From: Crotophaga sulcirostris
Taxonomy: Eukaryota; Chordata; Aves; Cuculiformes; Crotophagidae
Length of the DNA stretch: 64,000 nt
Assembly: GCA_013397455.1 (NCBI GenBank)
Contig: VYZB01000347.1
Location: 478,596-542,595, forward strand
Direction: 5' to 3'
Below are positions 46,757 through 58,420 of the stretch, piece by piece; within the stretch, counting starts at the first letter, position 1; each line of letters opens with the position of its first letter. The notes beneath the pieces are model-generated. The model was not told the DNA's origin. It saw nothing but the letters and a program-made list of their open reading frames with translations, and made no database searches. The translations under genes were made by a program, and so were the position numbers.

Positions 46757-47340
46757 GAATCACAGAATCGTTAAGGCTGGAAAATACCTCTAAGATTATG
46801 CAGTCCAACCATCAGCCCAACACCACCATGCCTGCTAAACCATGTCACAAAGTGCCACGTCTACACATTTTTTGAACACCTCCAGCGAAGATGACTCCAC
46901 CGCTTCCCTGGGCAGCCTGTGCCAATGCTTCACCACTCTTTTAGTAAAGAAATTGTTCCTAATATCCAGTCTAAACCTCTCCTGGCACAACTTGAGGCCA
47001 TTTCCTTTCATCCTATCTCTTGTTATGTGGCAGAAGAGACCAGGACCCACCTTACTAGAACCCCCTTTCAGGGAGCTGTGGAGAGAGATAAGGTCTCCTT
47101 TCAGCCTCCTTTTGTCCAGGCTAAACAATCCCAGTTCCTTCAGCTGCTCTCGTAAGACTTGTGCTCCAGCCCATTCACCAGCTTCCTTTCCTTCCTCAGG
47201 CCACGCTCCAGCAGCTCAATGTCCTCCATGTTCTGAGGGGCCCAAAACTGAACATAGGATTTGAGCTGCAAATTACATTGGCACAGTCTGGCATCTCAGG
47301 GAAGGACAAACAAGTGTTGTCACTTGCCTGCTCTACACTG
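46757..47340 (-). mobile_element. CR1 LINE fragment, different subfamily (minus)
   Basis: Reverse-complement CR1 of about 520-580 bp: 'gaatcacagaatcgttaagg', 'ctggaaaatacctctaagat', 'cagtccaaccatcagcccaa', 'acctccagcgaagatgactc', 'ttcctttcatcctatctctt' and 'ggtctcctttcagcctcctt'. The 'tcgttaaggctgg' 3' block marks a subfamily different from the others here. Beyond about 47270 the match is fragmentary ('gtcacttgcctgctct'), so the distal end is uncertain. Confidence 0.93.
46835..47128 (-). pseudogene. CR1 ORF2 C-terminal remnant, 97 codons open
   Basis: The minus strand is open for 97 codons and shows CR1 ORF2 C-terminal words in order: [54 protein letters not shown] and [17 protein letters not shown]. 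It ends normally near the element's 3' untranslated end. Only the portion after the reverse transcriptase is present, so no enzyme can be made. Preservation of the frame suggests modest age. Confidence 0.88.
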
Positions 47341-48515
47341 GGAGCTGCCACATCCCCCTAACAACCAGCTCTGCTCGAGTCTCACTCTCCTTACCAACAT
47401 ATAGGAAAAACATTACCCTGGCTCCAGGATAGACACCATGGAGCTGGATCCCCAAGTACCAAGCCGCTCTTTAACCTGCATATTAAGCCTCTTCACCAGA
47501 ACATTAATGGTGCTTAAAAGGCAAATTATTATGTATATGCATATGAGATTCCAACATACTATAACTTCGTATGCAAAGTAGAAAGAAAATCCAAGTAAAG
47601 TTACTTTTCAGGCTATCTTCTCTTTGGGTACTGGGCTACTCCAGTAACTCCTGCTTTGCCTCTGGAGCTCTCTTCTTCTCTGATTCCATGCACCAATAGA
47701 GAAAAAAGTTGGAAGCACAAGGATATTGCATAGTAAGATCTATGCACAGTACATTCATTTAGTCACTCATGAGCCTCCTGAACTATATTTTCCTTGCTGC
47801 ATGAAAAGCTATTATTTTTCATCTGAGTAAATAACTCAGAAAAAAATGCAGTGTTTTTCCTGTGTTTTGGAATGTGTATTTTGGGGTAAGAAAGTATTAT
47901 GTTGGATTTACTGTGCTTCAGTACTTCTGTCTTGGTTACTCGAGATCAAATCCAGATTCCCCATGACTGGGGAAGAGGGGAATAAAACAGTAACTTAGGG
48001 TTACATTGTACAAACAGTATTGACATTTGGACGTTATCAAACAAATCCCACCATCAGAAAAGCAACCAATCTCTAAAAGATATTAACCACATTCAATATT
48101 TTCTGAATATTAAATCAGCTGTCTTGACTTTTGTTTCCATACACCGGATAACATCGTATGCCTATGGAATTAGCATTGTTTGCCTTAAGTTGCAGCATTT
48201 TGTTCTCAATGTGCAGCTGGTCTCTAGGATATTCTGGAACAGCTGCAGGCAGAACTGCATAGTGTAGGTTTTGGCATATTTTCCATAATAGCATATAGTA
48301 ATTTGAGCACATCATAAATGGCCCTAAGCCTTCAAGAAGAAGGACAACACTTGAATTTATTTCCACCATTAAACAAATAGATAGGAATTGATACAATATC
48401 CTTAAGTAAAATATGGATTAGCCATATTAATTTTAGGTTAGAAATAGGTTGAATATCCAAGATGTTAACCGTCCTATACTATGGGTTGTTTGGTTTCCAT
48501 TTCACTGGATTTCTT
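47341..48515. other. interval with no recognisable gene
   Basis: Unique AT-rich DNA. A TATATGCATATG word near 47534 is a POU/octamer-like palindrome, too short to call. No gene or repeat seen. Confidence 0.5.
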
Positions 48516-48590
48516 TGGGGTTGTCCTATGCAGGGATAGGAATAGGATTATGATCCTTGTTGGTCTCTTTCAGCTCAGGTCATTCTATGT
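48516..48590 (+). mobile_element. short CR1 LINE 3' tail
   Basis: 'gttgtcctatgcagggatag', 'gatccttgttggtctctttc' and 'agctcaggtcattctatg' match a CR1 3' end whose typical form is 'gatccttgtgggtcccttccaactcagg' before the ATTCTATG tail. About 75 bp, clearly diverged. Confidence 0.8.
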
Positions 48591-50767
48591 TTTAAGAGGA
48601 ACATCTCTGTAGCTGCTCTTCTGGCAAAGGCAACTCCTTCAGGAATCTTTTTCTAGACATATTGGGTCAGCTTCTCTCTAAGGTCAGTGTTGCCTGTTGG
48701 GGCCTGAGGAAAGCAGGGTGCTCTTTCTGTGGTGTTGAACAGTGGAAGCATGTAATTATAACCCATTTGTTGAGGTTTTTTTCCAATCATTTAATATTTT
48801 CCTTTTATATACTGAATTTTCGCTCAAATATTTGCCTGATGTGAGCAGGCCATCAACATGTGACACAGGGTAAGACCTGTCCTTAGCAGCCAGAATTTTC
48901 AAAGTTGCACCTCCCATCTAAGCTTCTCAGATTTTCATGCAAGTGGCTTCAGCAATCACTAAGTTAAACTTTCTGAAAAAAACTACCAGTCAGTACATAG
49001 GGGTTTCCCAAAAGTCTCATTCCTTGTCTCAGACACTGGAGCCAGGCACCTTTGAAAGTCTGAACCTAAAAATTATCATTTGCCTCACTCAGACACTTGG
49101 AATCCCTATGTAATCCAAATTGCATCCAGCAGAAGTAATCCTGGTTTCAAAGGAAAGCAGAACTGAAAGGTCAAACAAATCTCAAACTATGCTGCCTCAA
49201 AGCCTTTCTTCCTCCAGAGGAGTGGCTAATGACTTGTTCTTTGGGAAGACTGGAAAGAGATCAAATACAAAGGCATGATTAAGAGAAGAAAAATCTTCCA
49301 CACCAATTACAGCTTCTATGCTTTTGGCCAGAATCCATAACACAGCTTCCAGTGGCAGCTCGATGACTTTTCAATCACCTTATCATGCTTTACAGGGTCA
49401 AAAGGAGTGATGCATGCTGTCAGTTTGCTATTTTTAAGCTTGAAAAGAGAGAAATCGGATGGGCAGGCTGCCTCAGAAAGTCTGTCCGAACATAACTGGC
49501 ACTAAACATTTCCCAAAAGAAAACAATTCAGGTTTCCAAACTCCGAGCTTGGGAACTGCACATAAAGCATGTTTCTCTCTGGTTGCCCATCATTACTGCC
49601 TCCAGTACTATCACAGCTTCCCCAAAAAGCTTCAAAACACAAGACATTACAATAAAGCAACAAATTCCACCACTCTACAAAGCACTTTGCTCTGCATGCT
49701 CTCATTTGCTAAACCTACTCTTTTCCAATGCTATTTAGCATGGTCTTAACTGTATTTATCTACTGCCTTTTTGGCTGATACAGGTAGCCTTGCTGACATC
49801 CAAACCAGTGCTCAAGGAGTTCTCCAAAACAAGAACTTCTGCATTTACTGGTGGTTGTCCAAGGATTTTGAGAGCTTCAAATCCTGATGGTGCTTTAAGT
49901 ATTGCCAGATGAGTGAGAAACATGTGAATCTTTGATTAGGGCATAAGAATTTTATTCAACAAAGCAAGTATATACAGGCAAAAGGCATTATATTGTGATG
50001 TTTTCAGACCTGCAGCAATATATATGCCTCAATAACAGGCATTTGAGGAGGAACCATCACACCTGCAGCAGCACATAGGAGAACTACGAATTATGTACTT
50101 TAAGATAAGGTTCTATCTATCTTTTAGGGTTTGTCACCAACTCACTGCATAAAATCCACAGCCTTTGCACTCCTGCAGGTCTGTGGTTCTACCTCCACAC
50201 CACTTGAGCACAGGAGCAGTTCAAAGGTAGGAAAGAGAGCAGAAAGCATTGCAATGATCCCACCTAGAACTGCTCCTCTGATAAAACATCATTTGCATTA
50301 GGAAATATCTTGGTCCAGAAAAATCAGAGACAGTCTGATCTCATTTATGTGAAAAAGAATGAATTGGAATCGCCCATGCCTTTTTCTGCATGGATCACGA
50401 GCAAAAAAAGGAGTTGAACCAAACAGTGTTTGAAGTTTGCCAAACTCTGTGTTTTTTCACTTACTGGCTTATACAGCTGCAATCAGCAGCACATTAGAGA
50501 AGGTTTGAGCCAATATGGATCATTCCAGTTCTCTAGGAGTCATTAGATCTGTGAACATGAATATTAATCTAAAGATATGAGGCTCAAATAGCTGCTTCTT
50601 GATATATTTCTATTTACTGTTTCAAAAGCCCTCTTCATATATCTTCTAAAACTATGCATTGCATTCAGATTAAACCCTAGGATAAATTCCTTATCTTTCC
50701 ACTTCACACCCAGTGAGATGATCTGGCTGGGTTATGCAGTAAACTAAAGGATATGATCCACAGATGT
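48591..50767. other. interval with no recognisable gene
   Basis: Unique DNA. Open frames up to 96 codons (49459-49749) show no known domain. No repeat recognised. Confidence 0.5.
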
Positions 50768-50838
50768 CAGCAGAGGGGTTGGAACTAGGTGATCTTTAAG
50801 GTCCCTCCCAACCCAAACCATTCTGTGATTCTATGATT
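50768..50838 (+). mobile_element. short CR1 LINE 3' tail
   Basis: About 70 bp: 'cagaggggttggaactaggt', 'gatctttaaggtccctccca', 'acccaaaccattctgtgatt' and 'ctatgatt'. The CR1 3' end and tail only. Confidence 0.93.
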
Positions 50839-52480
50839 AATTTACCTAAGCAATAAACAGCTAGCATGGCCAACAGTACATACATCTTCAGCTAAATGGC
50901 TCGGGCTGGGTTTTCCCCTTCGAGTAGACAACCAAAAATATAGTTTGCCTCAACAGAATCAAAGAGGATGACAAGTGGAATTTCCTTTTGGATTTTCTTA
51001 TTTCCTCACAAGAGCACTAGTACATTATTTCTCAATTACATTCTGCATTTTGGCATAGTTTTAACAGAGTCGGAGGACAAGAAACTCGTTAAAAATGTAA
51101 ATGGTCCTGTGAGGGAGGAATACAGCCTGCAACAACCAGACCATGGATGTGACTGCAGCTTTTTGCTTTGTTTTGAAAGCAAAAGTTTCAGTTACAAATA
51201 ATTAGAAAATGGATACTGAGAGGATGAACAGCCAGCAGGAAGACTGGTAATGAGGATAAAAACACAATGCAGTCAATAGCTGGCATGTTCTACTATTTCT
51301 CTATCCATATTCAAAAAAAAAATTAACTATTGATTATCTTTAACATACAGCACATTTTACAGTGTAGCTCCAGGTTTGGTTGTTTATTTTTGACTTCCAG
51401 CACAAGGACATCTGCAACGAAGTGTGGCACCAGTGTGTGCCGACACGCCAGATGCAGCAGTGCTGCATCCAACCAGGAGCCTGATCAAATCAGGCACGTG
51501 CATCCCCACGGGCTCTTGAATAAGGTAACTTTCTACAAAACAGCATCAGTGGAATGAAAAGAAAAAGCTAAAAAAAAATGCCTTCCATAACAGCTTTAAA
51601 AAATTGTTTTCAAAATGAGGAATGTTATTACATTTTACAATTTAAACCAAGCAACAAGAAAAAATATTACCAATTAGTATTGGAAGTTCTTACATTTAAT
51701 GTTTAAAGCAAAAGGCAAAAGAAAACTTCCAATTTTAAGTTGAGATACCAATTTGCTTTGTGACTTTGAGCAATGTCTTGTCATCTTTCTACCTCTATCA
51801 GCCCAGCTGGAAAGTGTAGTAATAAATGAATCACAAAAACAAAAAACAGGTTTTCAATGAGATCCAGATGTTCTGTTAAACTGCTGTTCTTCTTAAACAC
51901 CTTTCAAAGCAGAGCTAAACAGAAATATGTCTGAAAAGCTGAATTTTAAGCCTGAATGTGAAACTGTAGAGTTATCTGTTTTCCAGCAATTAGAAATGAC
52001 TGTACCTCCTTGGGAACTGGAACCACATTAGGCTCTCCTATCCATAATAAAAGTAACTACAACAGAAATACACTGATGCCACCTCAAGATTAAAGGATCA
52101 TATACTTTATGATTCTCTGTTTATACAGTAACTTATTGTGTGGTTTACCTTGGCTCGGCAATGTGCATGAGGTTACTTCCTATTATATGAAATTCAATCT
52201 TTTCTCTGTTACCATGTCCTTTTTCTAGCTTCTAACTCCCTGTCCTTTAACACTGTATGGAATTTTCTCATCTTTACCTGTTAAGATCACATCACTTTAC
52301 CACAGAAAGTATAGTTTTACTGTATAATGTGTGCATACAAAATCAGCAGACCTGAACCTGAGCATACAAGAAATTATGCTCATAAAAGTGTGATTATCTC
52401 AAGGTGTTTTAGTCAGAGCTGTAGCTGCATACACATTTGCTTCCTGGACAACGAACTAAGCACAAAATGGGAGAAAACTC
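50839..52480. other. AT-rich interval with one candidate exon
   Basis: Unique AT-rich DNA, apart from the CpG-containing candidate exon at 51401-51524. No recognised repeat. Confidence 0.5.
51401..51524 (+). other. candidate 124-bp exon
   Basis: A T-rich tract TTTATTTTTGACTTCCAG ends at 51400 and AATAAG|GTAACT occurs at 51519-51530. These form an acceptor and donor pair around 124 bp. The enclosed sequence has five or so CpGs (CAACGA, GCCGACACGCC, GCACGTG, CCACGGG) and higher GC than the AT-rich flanks, which is what an exon would show. One frame is open throughout; another starts HKDICNEVWHQC and stops after 26 codons. No family is recognised. It may be an exon of a larger gene whose other exons lie outside, or a chance pairing. 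Confidence 0.3.
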
Positions 52481-52832
52481 TCATAGACTCATAGAATGGT
52501 TTGAGCCAGAAAGGACCTTAAAGATCATCCAGCTCCATCCCCCTGCCATGGGCAGGGACACCTTCCACTGGATCAGGTTGCTCAAAGGCCCATCCAACCT
52601 GGCTTTGAACATCTCCAGGGATGGGGCAGCCACTGCTGCTCTGGGCAACCCGTGCCAGTGCCTCAGCACCCTCACATGAAAAAAATTCTTCTAATTACAG
52701 ATTAGATACTCCCAATATGTGATCTAAATCTCTCCTCTTTCAGCTTAAAACCATTTCCCCTCATCCTATCCCTGCACAACCCTGCCCAGCTTTCCTGTAG
52801 CTCCCTTTAGATACCGGGAGGCTGCTCTAGGA
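52481..52832 (-). mobile_element. CR1 LINE 3' fragment (minus)
   Basis: About 350 bp of reverse-complement CR1: 'tcatagactcatagaatggt', 'aaggaccttaaagatcatcc', 'ccatgggcagggacacct', 'tggatcaggttgctcaaagg', 'catctccagggatggggcag' and, at the 5' side, 'cccctcatcctatccctgca', 'cccagctttcctgtagctcc' and 'ggaggctgctctagga'. Two tail units are retained. A small internal insertion (near 52690-52720) interrupts the usual sequence after 'ccctcac'. Confidence 0.96.
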
Positions 52833-55800
52833 CTGATCATGTAACTAAAGACTGATACCATCATTGTTAAGGAAGAAATTAAATTTGCATGGAGATCTAT
52901 AGCATGGCTGCTTTATGACTGTAGTGTTTGACCTTGCTACAGCAACTTTCATTTTAGTATAATTTTTGTAACAAGCATCACATAGTACTGAACACCAAGC
53001 ACCTCGTGAAGAACAAGTTTGTTAAGTCTGTTGACTCAGGTTGCCCTGTTAAGAACTGACTGGTGAATGAAGCAAAGAACACTACCTAGGCTGCTTCAGA
53101 AGTGGTCTCTTCTTAGATGTTAAGGAAATGCCTATAAAGCCCTTATTAACAAAACTGCTTCAGTTTGTGAAACCTACAGTGCAATGCCTTTACCTGTTTG
53201 CAGTAAGTGTTCCCAGACCATCCATTAAAATGAAGATTTCCTAACGTCTACCCTACTGCAGTCTGTGACAATTGCTGCTGGTGTTCTTGAAGATTATCTT
53301 CTTGCCTCAATAGGAAAAAATCCTGGTAGAACATTTTTACCCCTTTTCTTTGTAGAAGTTACAACCACCGGGAGAAAATATTGCTCTCAGAACTCCTTCC
53401 TCAATTATCACCAGCTCTTTGCTGGGTAAGCAGAGTACTCCACACGCTCTTATTTCTTACAGTAAGACAGTACTTAAGTAACAGGAACAGTCTCCACTGA
53501 GCTGAGCAGATTTCAAGCTCAGCATAACTGCACAGGGTAAGTAGTATTAAAAACCCATCATCACTTCCATAGATTATGAGCTCACAGCTGAAATAACAGA
53601 ACATGGTCACTTGCCAAAGGACATGGAGAAAGTTAAAGCACACACAACCAATGACATCATTAAGAGGCAAATGACAAAAGACAAGCAAGGGAATGAAAAC
53701 TAATCCATACCAACTGGGTTTTAAATGAAACTGAAGTCACTGCCAGTAAGCTGAAACCGGTCAGAAGCTCCAAGGGACAGTGCTGGTCACCCAGTAGGAA
53801 TGTGGCTCCTCACATTCAATTACCAATATTACTGCGGTTGGTCCTCTCGTGTTTCCAGCTACAATGCCACATCTCATTGCCACCTAGTGGCTGAGAATAT
53901 TTAATGTGTTCAACCTTATGTAAATAGTTTCAGGAAGGGTTTTTTTTAAATTTACTCACTATTTTCCAATCAGTCTCTTACCTCAACGTTGTGTGCGAAC
54001 GCAGTAAGTGCCCACACCATCAGTTTTAACTGATTTTTGAATGACTGAAAATAATAATTCTTTTTCCTCAAAGTCAGAAAAGCTTTAACAGACAAAACCA
54101 GCAAAAATAGAAATCTAGTTGCTGGCTTTATTACTAACATCTTTCATAGTGCGTTGCTAAAGCAGTTTCCCGATTCAAAAGCAATATGTAATCACTCATA
54201 AGGCACAGAGGGCATTACTGCTGTGAGGAAACCCCTGAAAGTTTTAGCAGAGCTCACAGCAGACAGGTAGACTTTAAGAAGCCAGAGAAAGATGTGCGAT
54301 ACAGAATGATTAAAGTGCATGTAGACAAAAAGTTGCTGCTTGCACTGATACTGGTTTTGCTTTGAGGCAAGACATTTTGTTCTTCTGGCTACCAGACACG
54401 ATACAATTATGAACAGAAATACTAGAAGTTAAAACAGCGTTAATTTCAGAAAAGGCATCCTCAGTGCAGGTATAACCTTCCAGCTTAAGAATGACAAGTA
54501 GCTAAGCACAACAACTTGAAGCTGTTTCTGTCTCAGCAGTTGCCCAATGCCTATGTTTTATCACAAATAAAAACGCTAGAGGAAATTCAAAATAAGTTTG
54601 CAGGCATTTATTGTAAAACTTTCATCTCTGCTCCTCATATGGCTCACTAACTTAAAATTAAAGTGCAAGAAGAAAATTGGTACAGGCTAAAAACAGGCTC
54701 CATTTTTATAACAGTCTGAACTCTGACCCCTAGAATCCGATATACCTTTCTGGAAGTATCATAAAATTCACTTCAAACCCCATTGCATTTTCATGATGCA
54801 AGCTTGCCTACCCCTAAGCCATCCCATCCAAACAGGGAAGCTGAACAGTTGTGGCCAGATAACTGGCAGTTCAGACGCCAAAAAAATTGGCCCTTTAAAA
54901 GATAAAGCCAGCTGTGAATACTGCATTATGCAAGTGCCCACTGGAAAGAACAAAATCATAGGCTATATCTTGCTCCACCCATTCATTTTGGGCAGAACTT
55001 GCCTAGAAAAGCTAGTGGGTTTGACCTCAGTTTCAAGAGCAGGAAGCTAGGTCATCTTGACCTGAGCCTTTGATGTCAGTAAAATTATGCCTAATTTACT
55101 CCAGCATAACCAAAATTAGAATCTGGCCTGAGGGTAAAAACATGTCTACATTACCCAGGCTGTGCAGGTTTGTAGCTGCATCACCTGTTCCTGTGACTTA
55201 AGAGTATTTTCATTGTTTCCTTCTAACCACAGCATAGGAGAGATTCTCAGGGTCACAGTTAATCCTGGGACTTTGCTCAGTGAAGGGAACTTTTCTCCCA
55301 GCCTTCTCATAGGGTCTCATTTATCCACATTCTCTTCTAACCCACATTTTCACCAAGTCTGGAAAGTCAATGGGTAGTTCTGAAGTTAAAAAAAAAAACA
55401 AACCATGAGAGAAGAAAATACAAGTTGTATATACTTCGATGTTCTTTAAAAACAAGATTTCTCCCTCCCTCAGGCCATAGGGACTCACACAAAGTCAAAC
55501 TATTCAGGGAAGGAGACACTATATTAGGGACAGAAAGAGTGATGATTAAGTAGGAGCAGAAGAAACTAGATCAAGTTAACAGAGAACCAGTGCACGATTG
55601 GATCTGGTTGCCAAAATACCTTCTCATCTCTCCCTCTGCTGATCTTTAGTAAATTATACCCCACGCTGTTCTTTCTCCCTGTGGAGCCATACTGAGCATT
55701 CATTTTCCTCTGCCTTAAAGCACGAATTCAGTACAGTAAAGCCAAGCAAACTGAAGAAGGCTTCCAGAAACAAACTGGCAGATCCACAGTCCCTGGTCAT

Positions 55801-56257
55801 GGCACTAGGACTGCCAGAAAGCTGCTTCTGAGGCTACCTGGGAGCCAAACTGAGTGGCTGCACTGAGCACATTTCCTTGTGGCTCCCGTTGAGAGGCACT
55901 GAGCAGGCTGTGGAGCCTCGAGTCTCAGACACCAAGAACATGACTGCAAAAGGCCATGAGCATCCTGCTCTCATGTAGACATCAGCTCTACTTGAAGCAG
56001 AAAGACAGGACTAAATGACTTTCTGGAATCCCTTCCAACATAAATAATCAGAGACACTGCTAACATCTTTAAAATTTCACTTTTTTCCCCAACACCAGTT
56101 AAATGCAGATAGAGGAACAGAACCTCTCCAGAAATAAGCTGTGCACTATTAAAATGCATGCAGTAATAAACCCTTTAATTGAGTATTAAGTGACTATCAA
56201 ACACATAATAATGCACCTGCCTACAGACAGCAAAGTAAGAGAGTACTAAACACTGCA
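52833..56257. other. interval with a CTCF-like site, otherwise no gene
   Basis: Unique DNA. The notable item is the CTCF-like motif at 53877-53890. A stretch at 56007-56048 (GGACTAAATGACTTTCTGGAATCCCTTCCAAC-like) resembles a diverged CR1 3' end, but is too short to be certain. An A-run lies at about 55390. Confidence 0.5.
53877..53890 (-). promoter_or_regulatory. CTCF-like binding motif
   Basis: On the minus strand CCACTAGGTGGCAA agrees with the vertebrate CTCF core CCASYAGRKGGCRS at 13 of 14 positions; only the last base differs. The match is to a motif conserved across vertebrates, including birds. If occupied it could act as a loop anchor, oriented toward lower coordinates. A single 14-base match can occur by chance. 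Confidence 0.5.
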
Positions 56258-56479
56258 CTCATAGAATCACAAAATGGTTTGGATCTGAAAGGACCTCAAA
56301 ACTCGTCCACTCCCCTGCCTTGAGCAGGGATGCCTCCCACTGGATCAGGGTGTTCAAAGCCCCATCCAAACTGGCCTTGAACACCTCCAGGGATGGGGCA
56401 GCCACAACTTCCCTGGGCAACCTGTGCCAGTGCCTCACCACCCTCACAGGAAAATATTTCTTCATAATATCTCACCTAA
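56258..56479 (-). mobile_element. CR1 LINE 3' fragment (minus)
   Basis: About 220 bp of reverse-complement CR1: 'ctcatagaatcacaaaatgg', 'gaaaggacctcaaaactcgt', 'ccactggatcagggtgttca', 'aacacctccagggatggggc' and 'gtgcctcaccaccctcacag'. It contains one or two tail units. A residual ORF2 C-terminal word ([20 protein letters not shown]) is readable on the minus strand. Confidence 0.96.
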
Positions 56480-57609
56480 TTGAGCAGAGATGCCTTGAGA
56501 ATTCATTATTAAAACAAAAACAAAGGACATTTGTCCACCATATATGAGTTGCCATATGAAGAACTTATTCCCACATTTCTACTACAGTCTAGCTTCATGG
56601 AGCTGAAAGGCACTCTATGTTTAGGAGAGCAGAGTTAGATATAAAGCTTCTTGAAAGTTGCTAAAGAGAAAAAAAGTGAAATCTTCCTAAACTTTCACTA
56701 TTTTACCACTTCATACTAGACCAGCCTTAACTCCTTACCTGAGATTAGGCCTTTCCACAATCCTTGCTGCTGTCAGAGGTCACATCTCTGCTATGTAGGA
56801 CTGGTTGCAGTAGCTTCAATGTGAAACAACCAGCATCCCCCAAACCAGGCCACCTAAACCTAGCAGCAATCACACACGCTTGCTAAGATTGAGATTAGAG
56901 AGAGATCAGGTTTATAGATCATCTGAGTTACAAACACCTGCTGGGTATTATCACAGCCGGCACTAATCCATGTGTTAGCACCCTGCCCAGGTCTGAGACG
57001 GAGAACTTTAAGCTAGGACTGTGGACGGGCTTACGTGCAACTGGCCATCCTGGATCTACATCATGAGGAGACTTTTCCTTCTTTGGAGAATTTCGAAGTT
57101 GTCATTTTGTATTTGTTATGCATAAAGCAAAGCAGCGTCAATTCAGGAAATTATTCATGGACTTGTTTCCCTTCTAGCCCAGGCTTTAGCCATTAATCTG
57201 TACTCACAGCAGAAACTCTGTGAGTCCCATTGGTGACTGAGACAGCCCTTGTGAGAGCCTGATAACAGAGAATGGGAAAGCGCACGAGCAATGACAAAGA
57301 AAACAAATCAATGTAAGGGTATCACAAAAGGAACTTTGTCTGCTTGGCTAGAAAACAGGTTTTCTTTACAACGTTACTTCCTCATTGTCTGGCAAGTGTT
57401 TTGCACCACAAATTGTAAAAGTTGCAAGCAACCCATGTGAGCCTATTGCAATATTCTGTATTAAGCAAAGATTACCATTTCCTACATGCAAAGCATGTGG
57501 TTCAAGTTAGCGTATGCCCTGCACAGTGCTAGAGAGCAAACTCGGTAGCAGAGGTGCTGCAGCACCATGTGGAACACAAAACTGTTTTGCTATAGGTGCC
57601 ATACCTAGG
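56480..57609. other. interval with no recognisable gene
   Basis: Unique DNA of mixed composition. No gene or known repeat recognised. Confidence 0.5.
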
Positions 57610-57646
57610 ATGAAACTTTATGATAAGACATATCATAAAGTTTCAT
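57610..57646. repeat. perfect inverted repeat, 16-bp arms
   Basis: ATGAAACTTTATGATA (57610-57625) is followed by the spacer AGACA and the exact reverse complement TATCATAAAGTTTCAT (57631-57646). It ends about six bases before the first CR1-like bases of the copy at 57653, so it sits at the 5' junction of that insertion. It may be a fold-back made when CR1 reverse transcription ended. Confidence 0.9.
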
Positions 57647-57652
57647 ATCAAT

Positions 57653-57891
57653 CAGGGGAGGTTTAGACTTGATGTTAGGAAGAAGTTCTTCACTGAAAGG
57701 GTGATTGGCCACTGGAATGCGCTGCCCAGGGAGGTGGTGGAGTCGCCGACCCTGGATGTGTTTAAGGGAAGACTGGATTAGGCACTCAGTGCCATGGTTT
57801 AGGTGATGAGTTGGTGTTAGTATTGGCTTATAGGTTGGACTTGATGATCTCAGACGTCCCTTCCAACCTGGTGATACTGTGATACTGTGAT
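57653..57891 (+). mobile_element. CR1 LINE 3' fragment with GATACTGTGAT tail
   Basis: About 240 bp: 'aggggaggtttagacttgat', 'aggaagaagttcttcactga', 'ggccactggaatgcgctgcc', 'cagggaggtggtggagtc', 'ccctggatgtgtttaaggga', 'ggttggacttgatgatctca' and 'cccttccaacctg', then two GTGATACT units and GTGAT. This tail and the block before it mark a subfamily different from the ATTCTATG copies. I associate it with neoavian genomes. Well preserved, so probably among the younger insertions. Confidence 0.95.
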
Positions 57892-57914
57892 AAAATCAAT
57901 TACATTTTATCACA
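57886..57914. repeat. perfect inverted repeat at CR1 3' end, 10-bp arms
   Basis: TGTGATAAAA (57886-57895), which includes the end of the CR1 tail, is the reverse complement of TTTTATCACA (57905-57914). The spacer is nine bases. Confidence 0.8.
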
Positions 57915-58420
57915 TAATGCTAAGAAACAACCCACCCAAAGCCAAAGCTGTTGCACTGCCTTCCTGTGAATTTCTGCCTGAGGTGTATACCTGCCTTGAG
58001 GTCAATAGAGCCCCCGTGCTGATGACTGTTGGTACACAATCCTGGCTGGCTGGACAGTTTGGTTTGCTGTAGCAGCCTCTGTAGTTCTGCTTTGTCCTCA
58101 CTGCCTTCTCCCTTGTAGGGAGTGGTTTGATGGACATTCGTACTCCAGTAATACATTGTAGTAACAACGGAAGATCACATATTTGAATCTATATCTGCTA
58201 TTTCCATCTCCATCTGGGACAGATGGGCACTCATAGATTTAGCTGTAATGTTTTAGGGTGTTGCTACTCTCGGGGGTCACCTCACCTCTTTGTCAGATGC
58301 CAGTCCTGTAGCTTCTTTAATTCAAAGTTTGGCAAATTTAACTGCAGTCATTCGCTTCTGTAGCTCCTGCATTGTAAGTTCTGCAGAAAGGTGGGGTAGA
58401 CACTTGAGAGTGGGAATGTA
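57892..58420. other. interval between two CR1 copies
   Basis: Unique DNA. Open frames up to 85 codons on the minus strand are not recognisable as proteins. Confidence 0.5.

Noticed and set aside
56007..56048. Possible diverged CR1 3' end
   Set aside because: About 40 bases resemble 'gactagatgacc...cccttccaac' but there is no tail, so it is too short to call.
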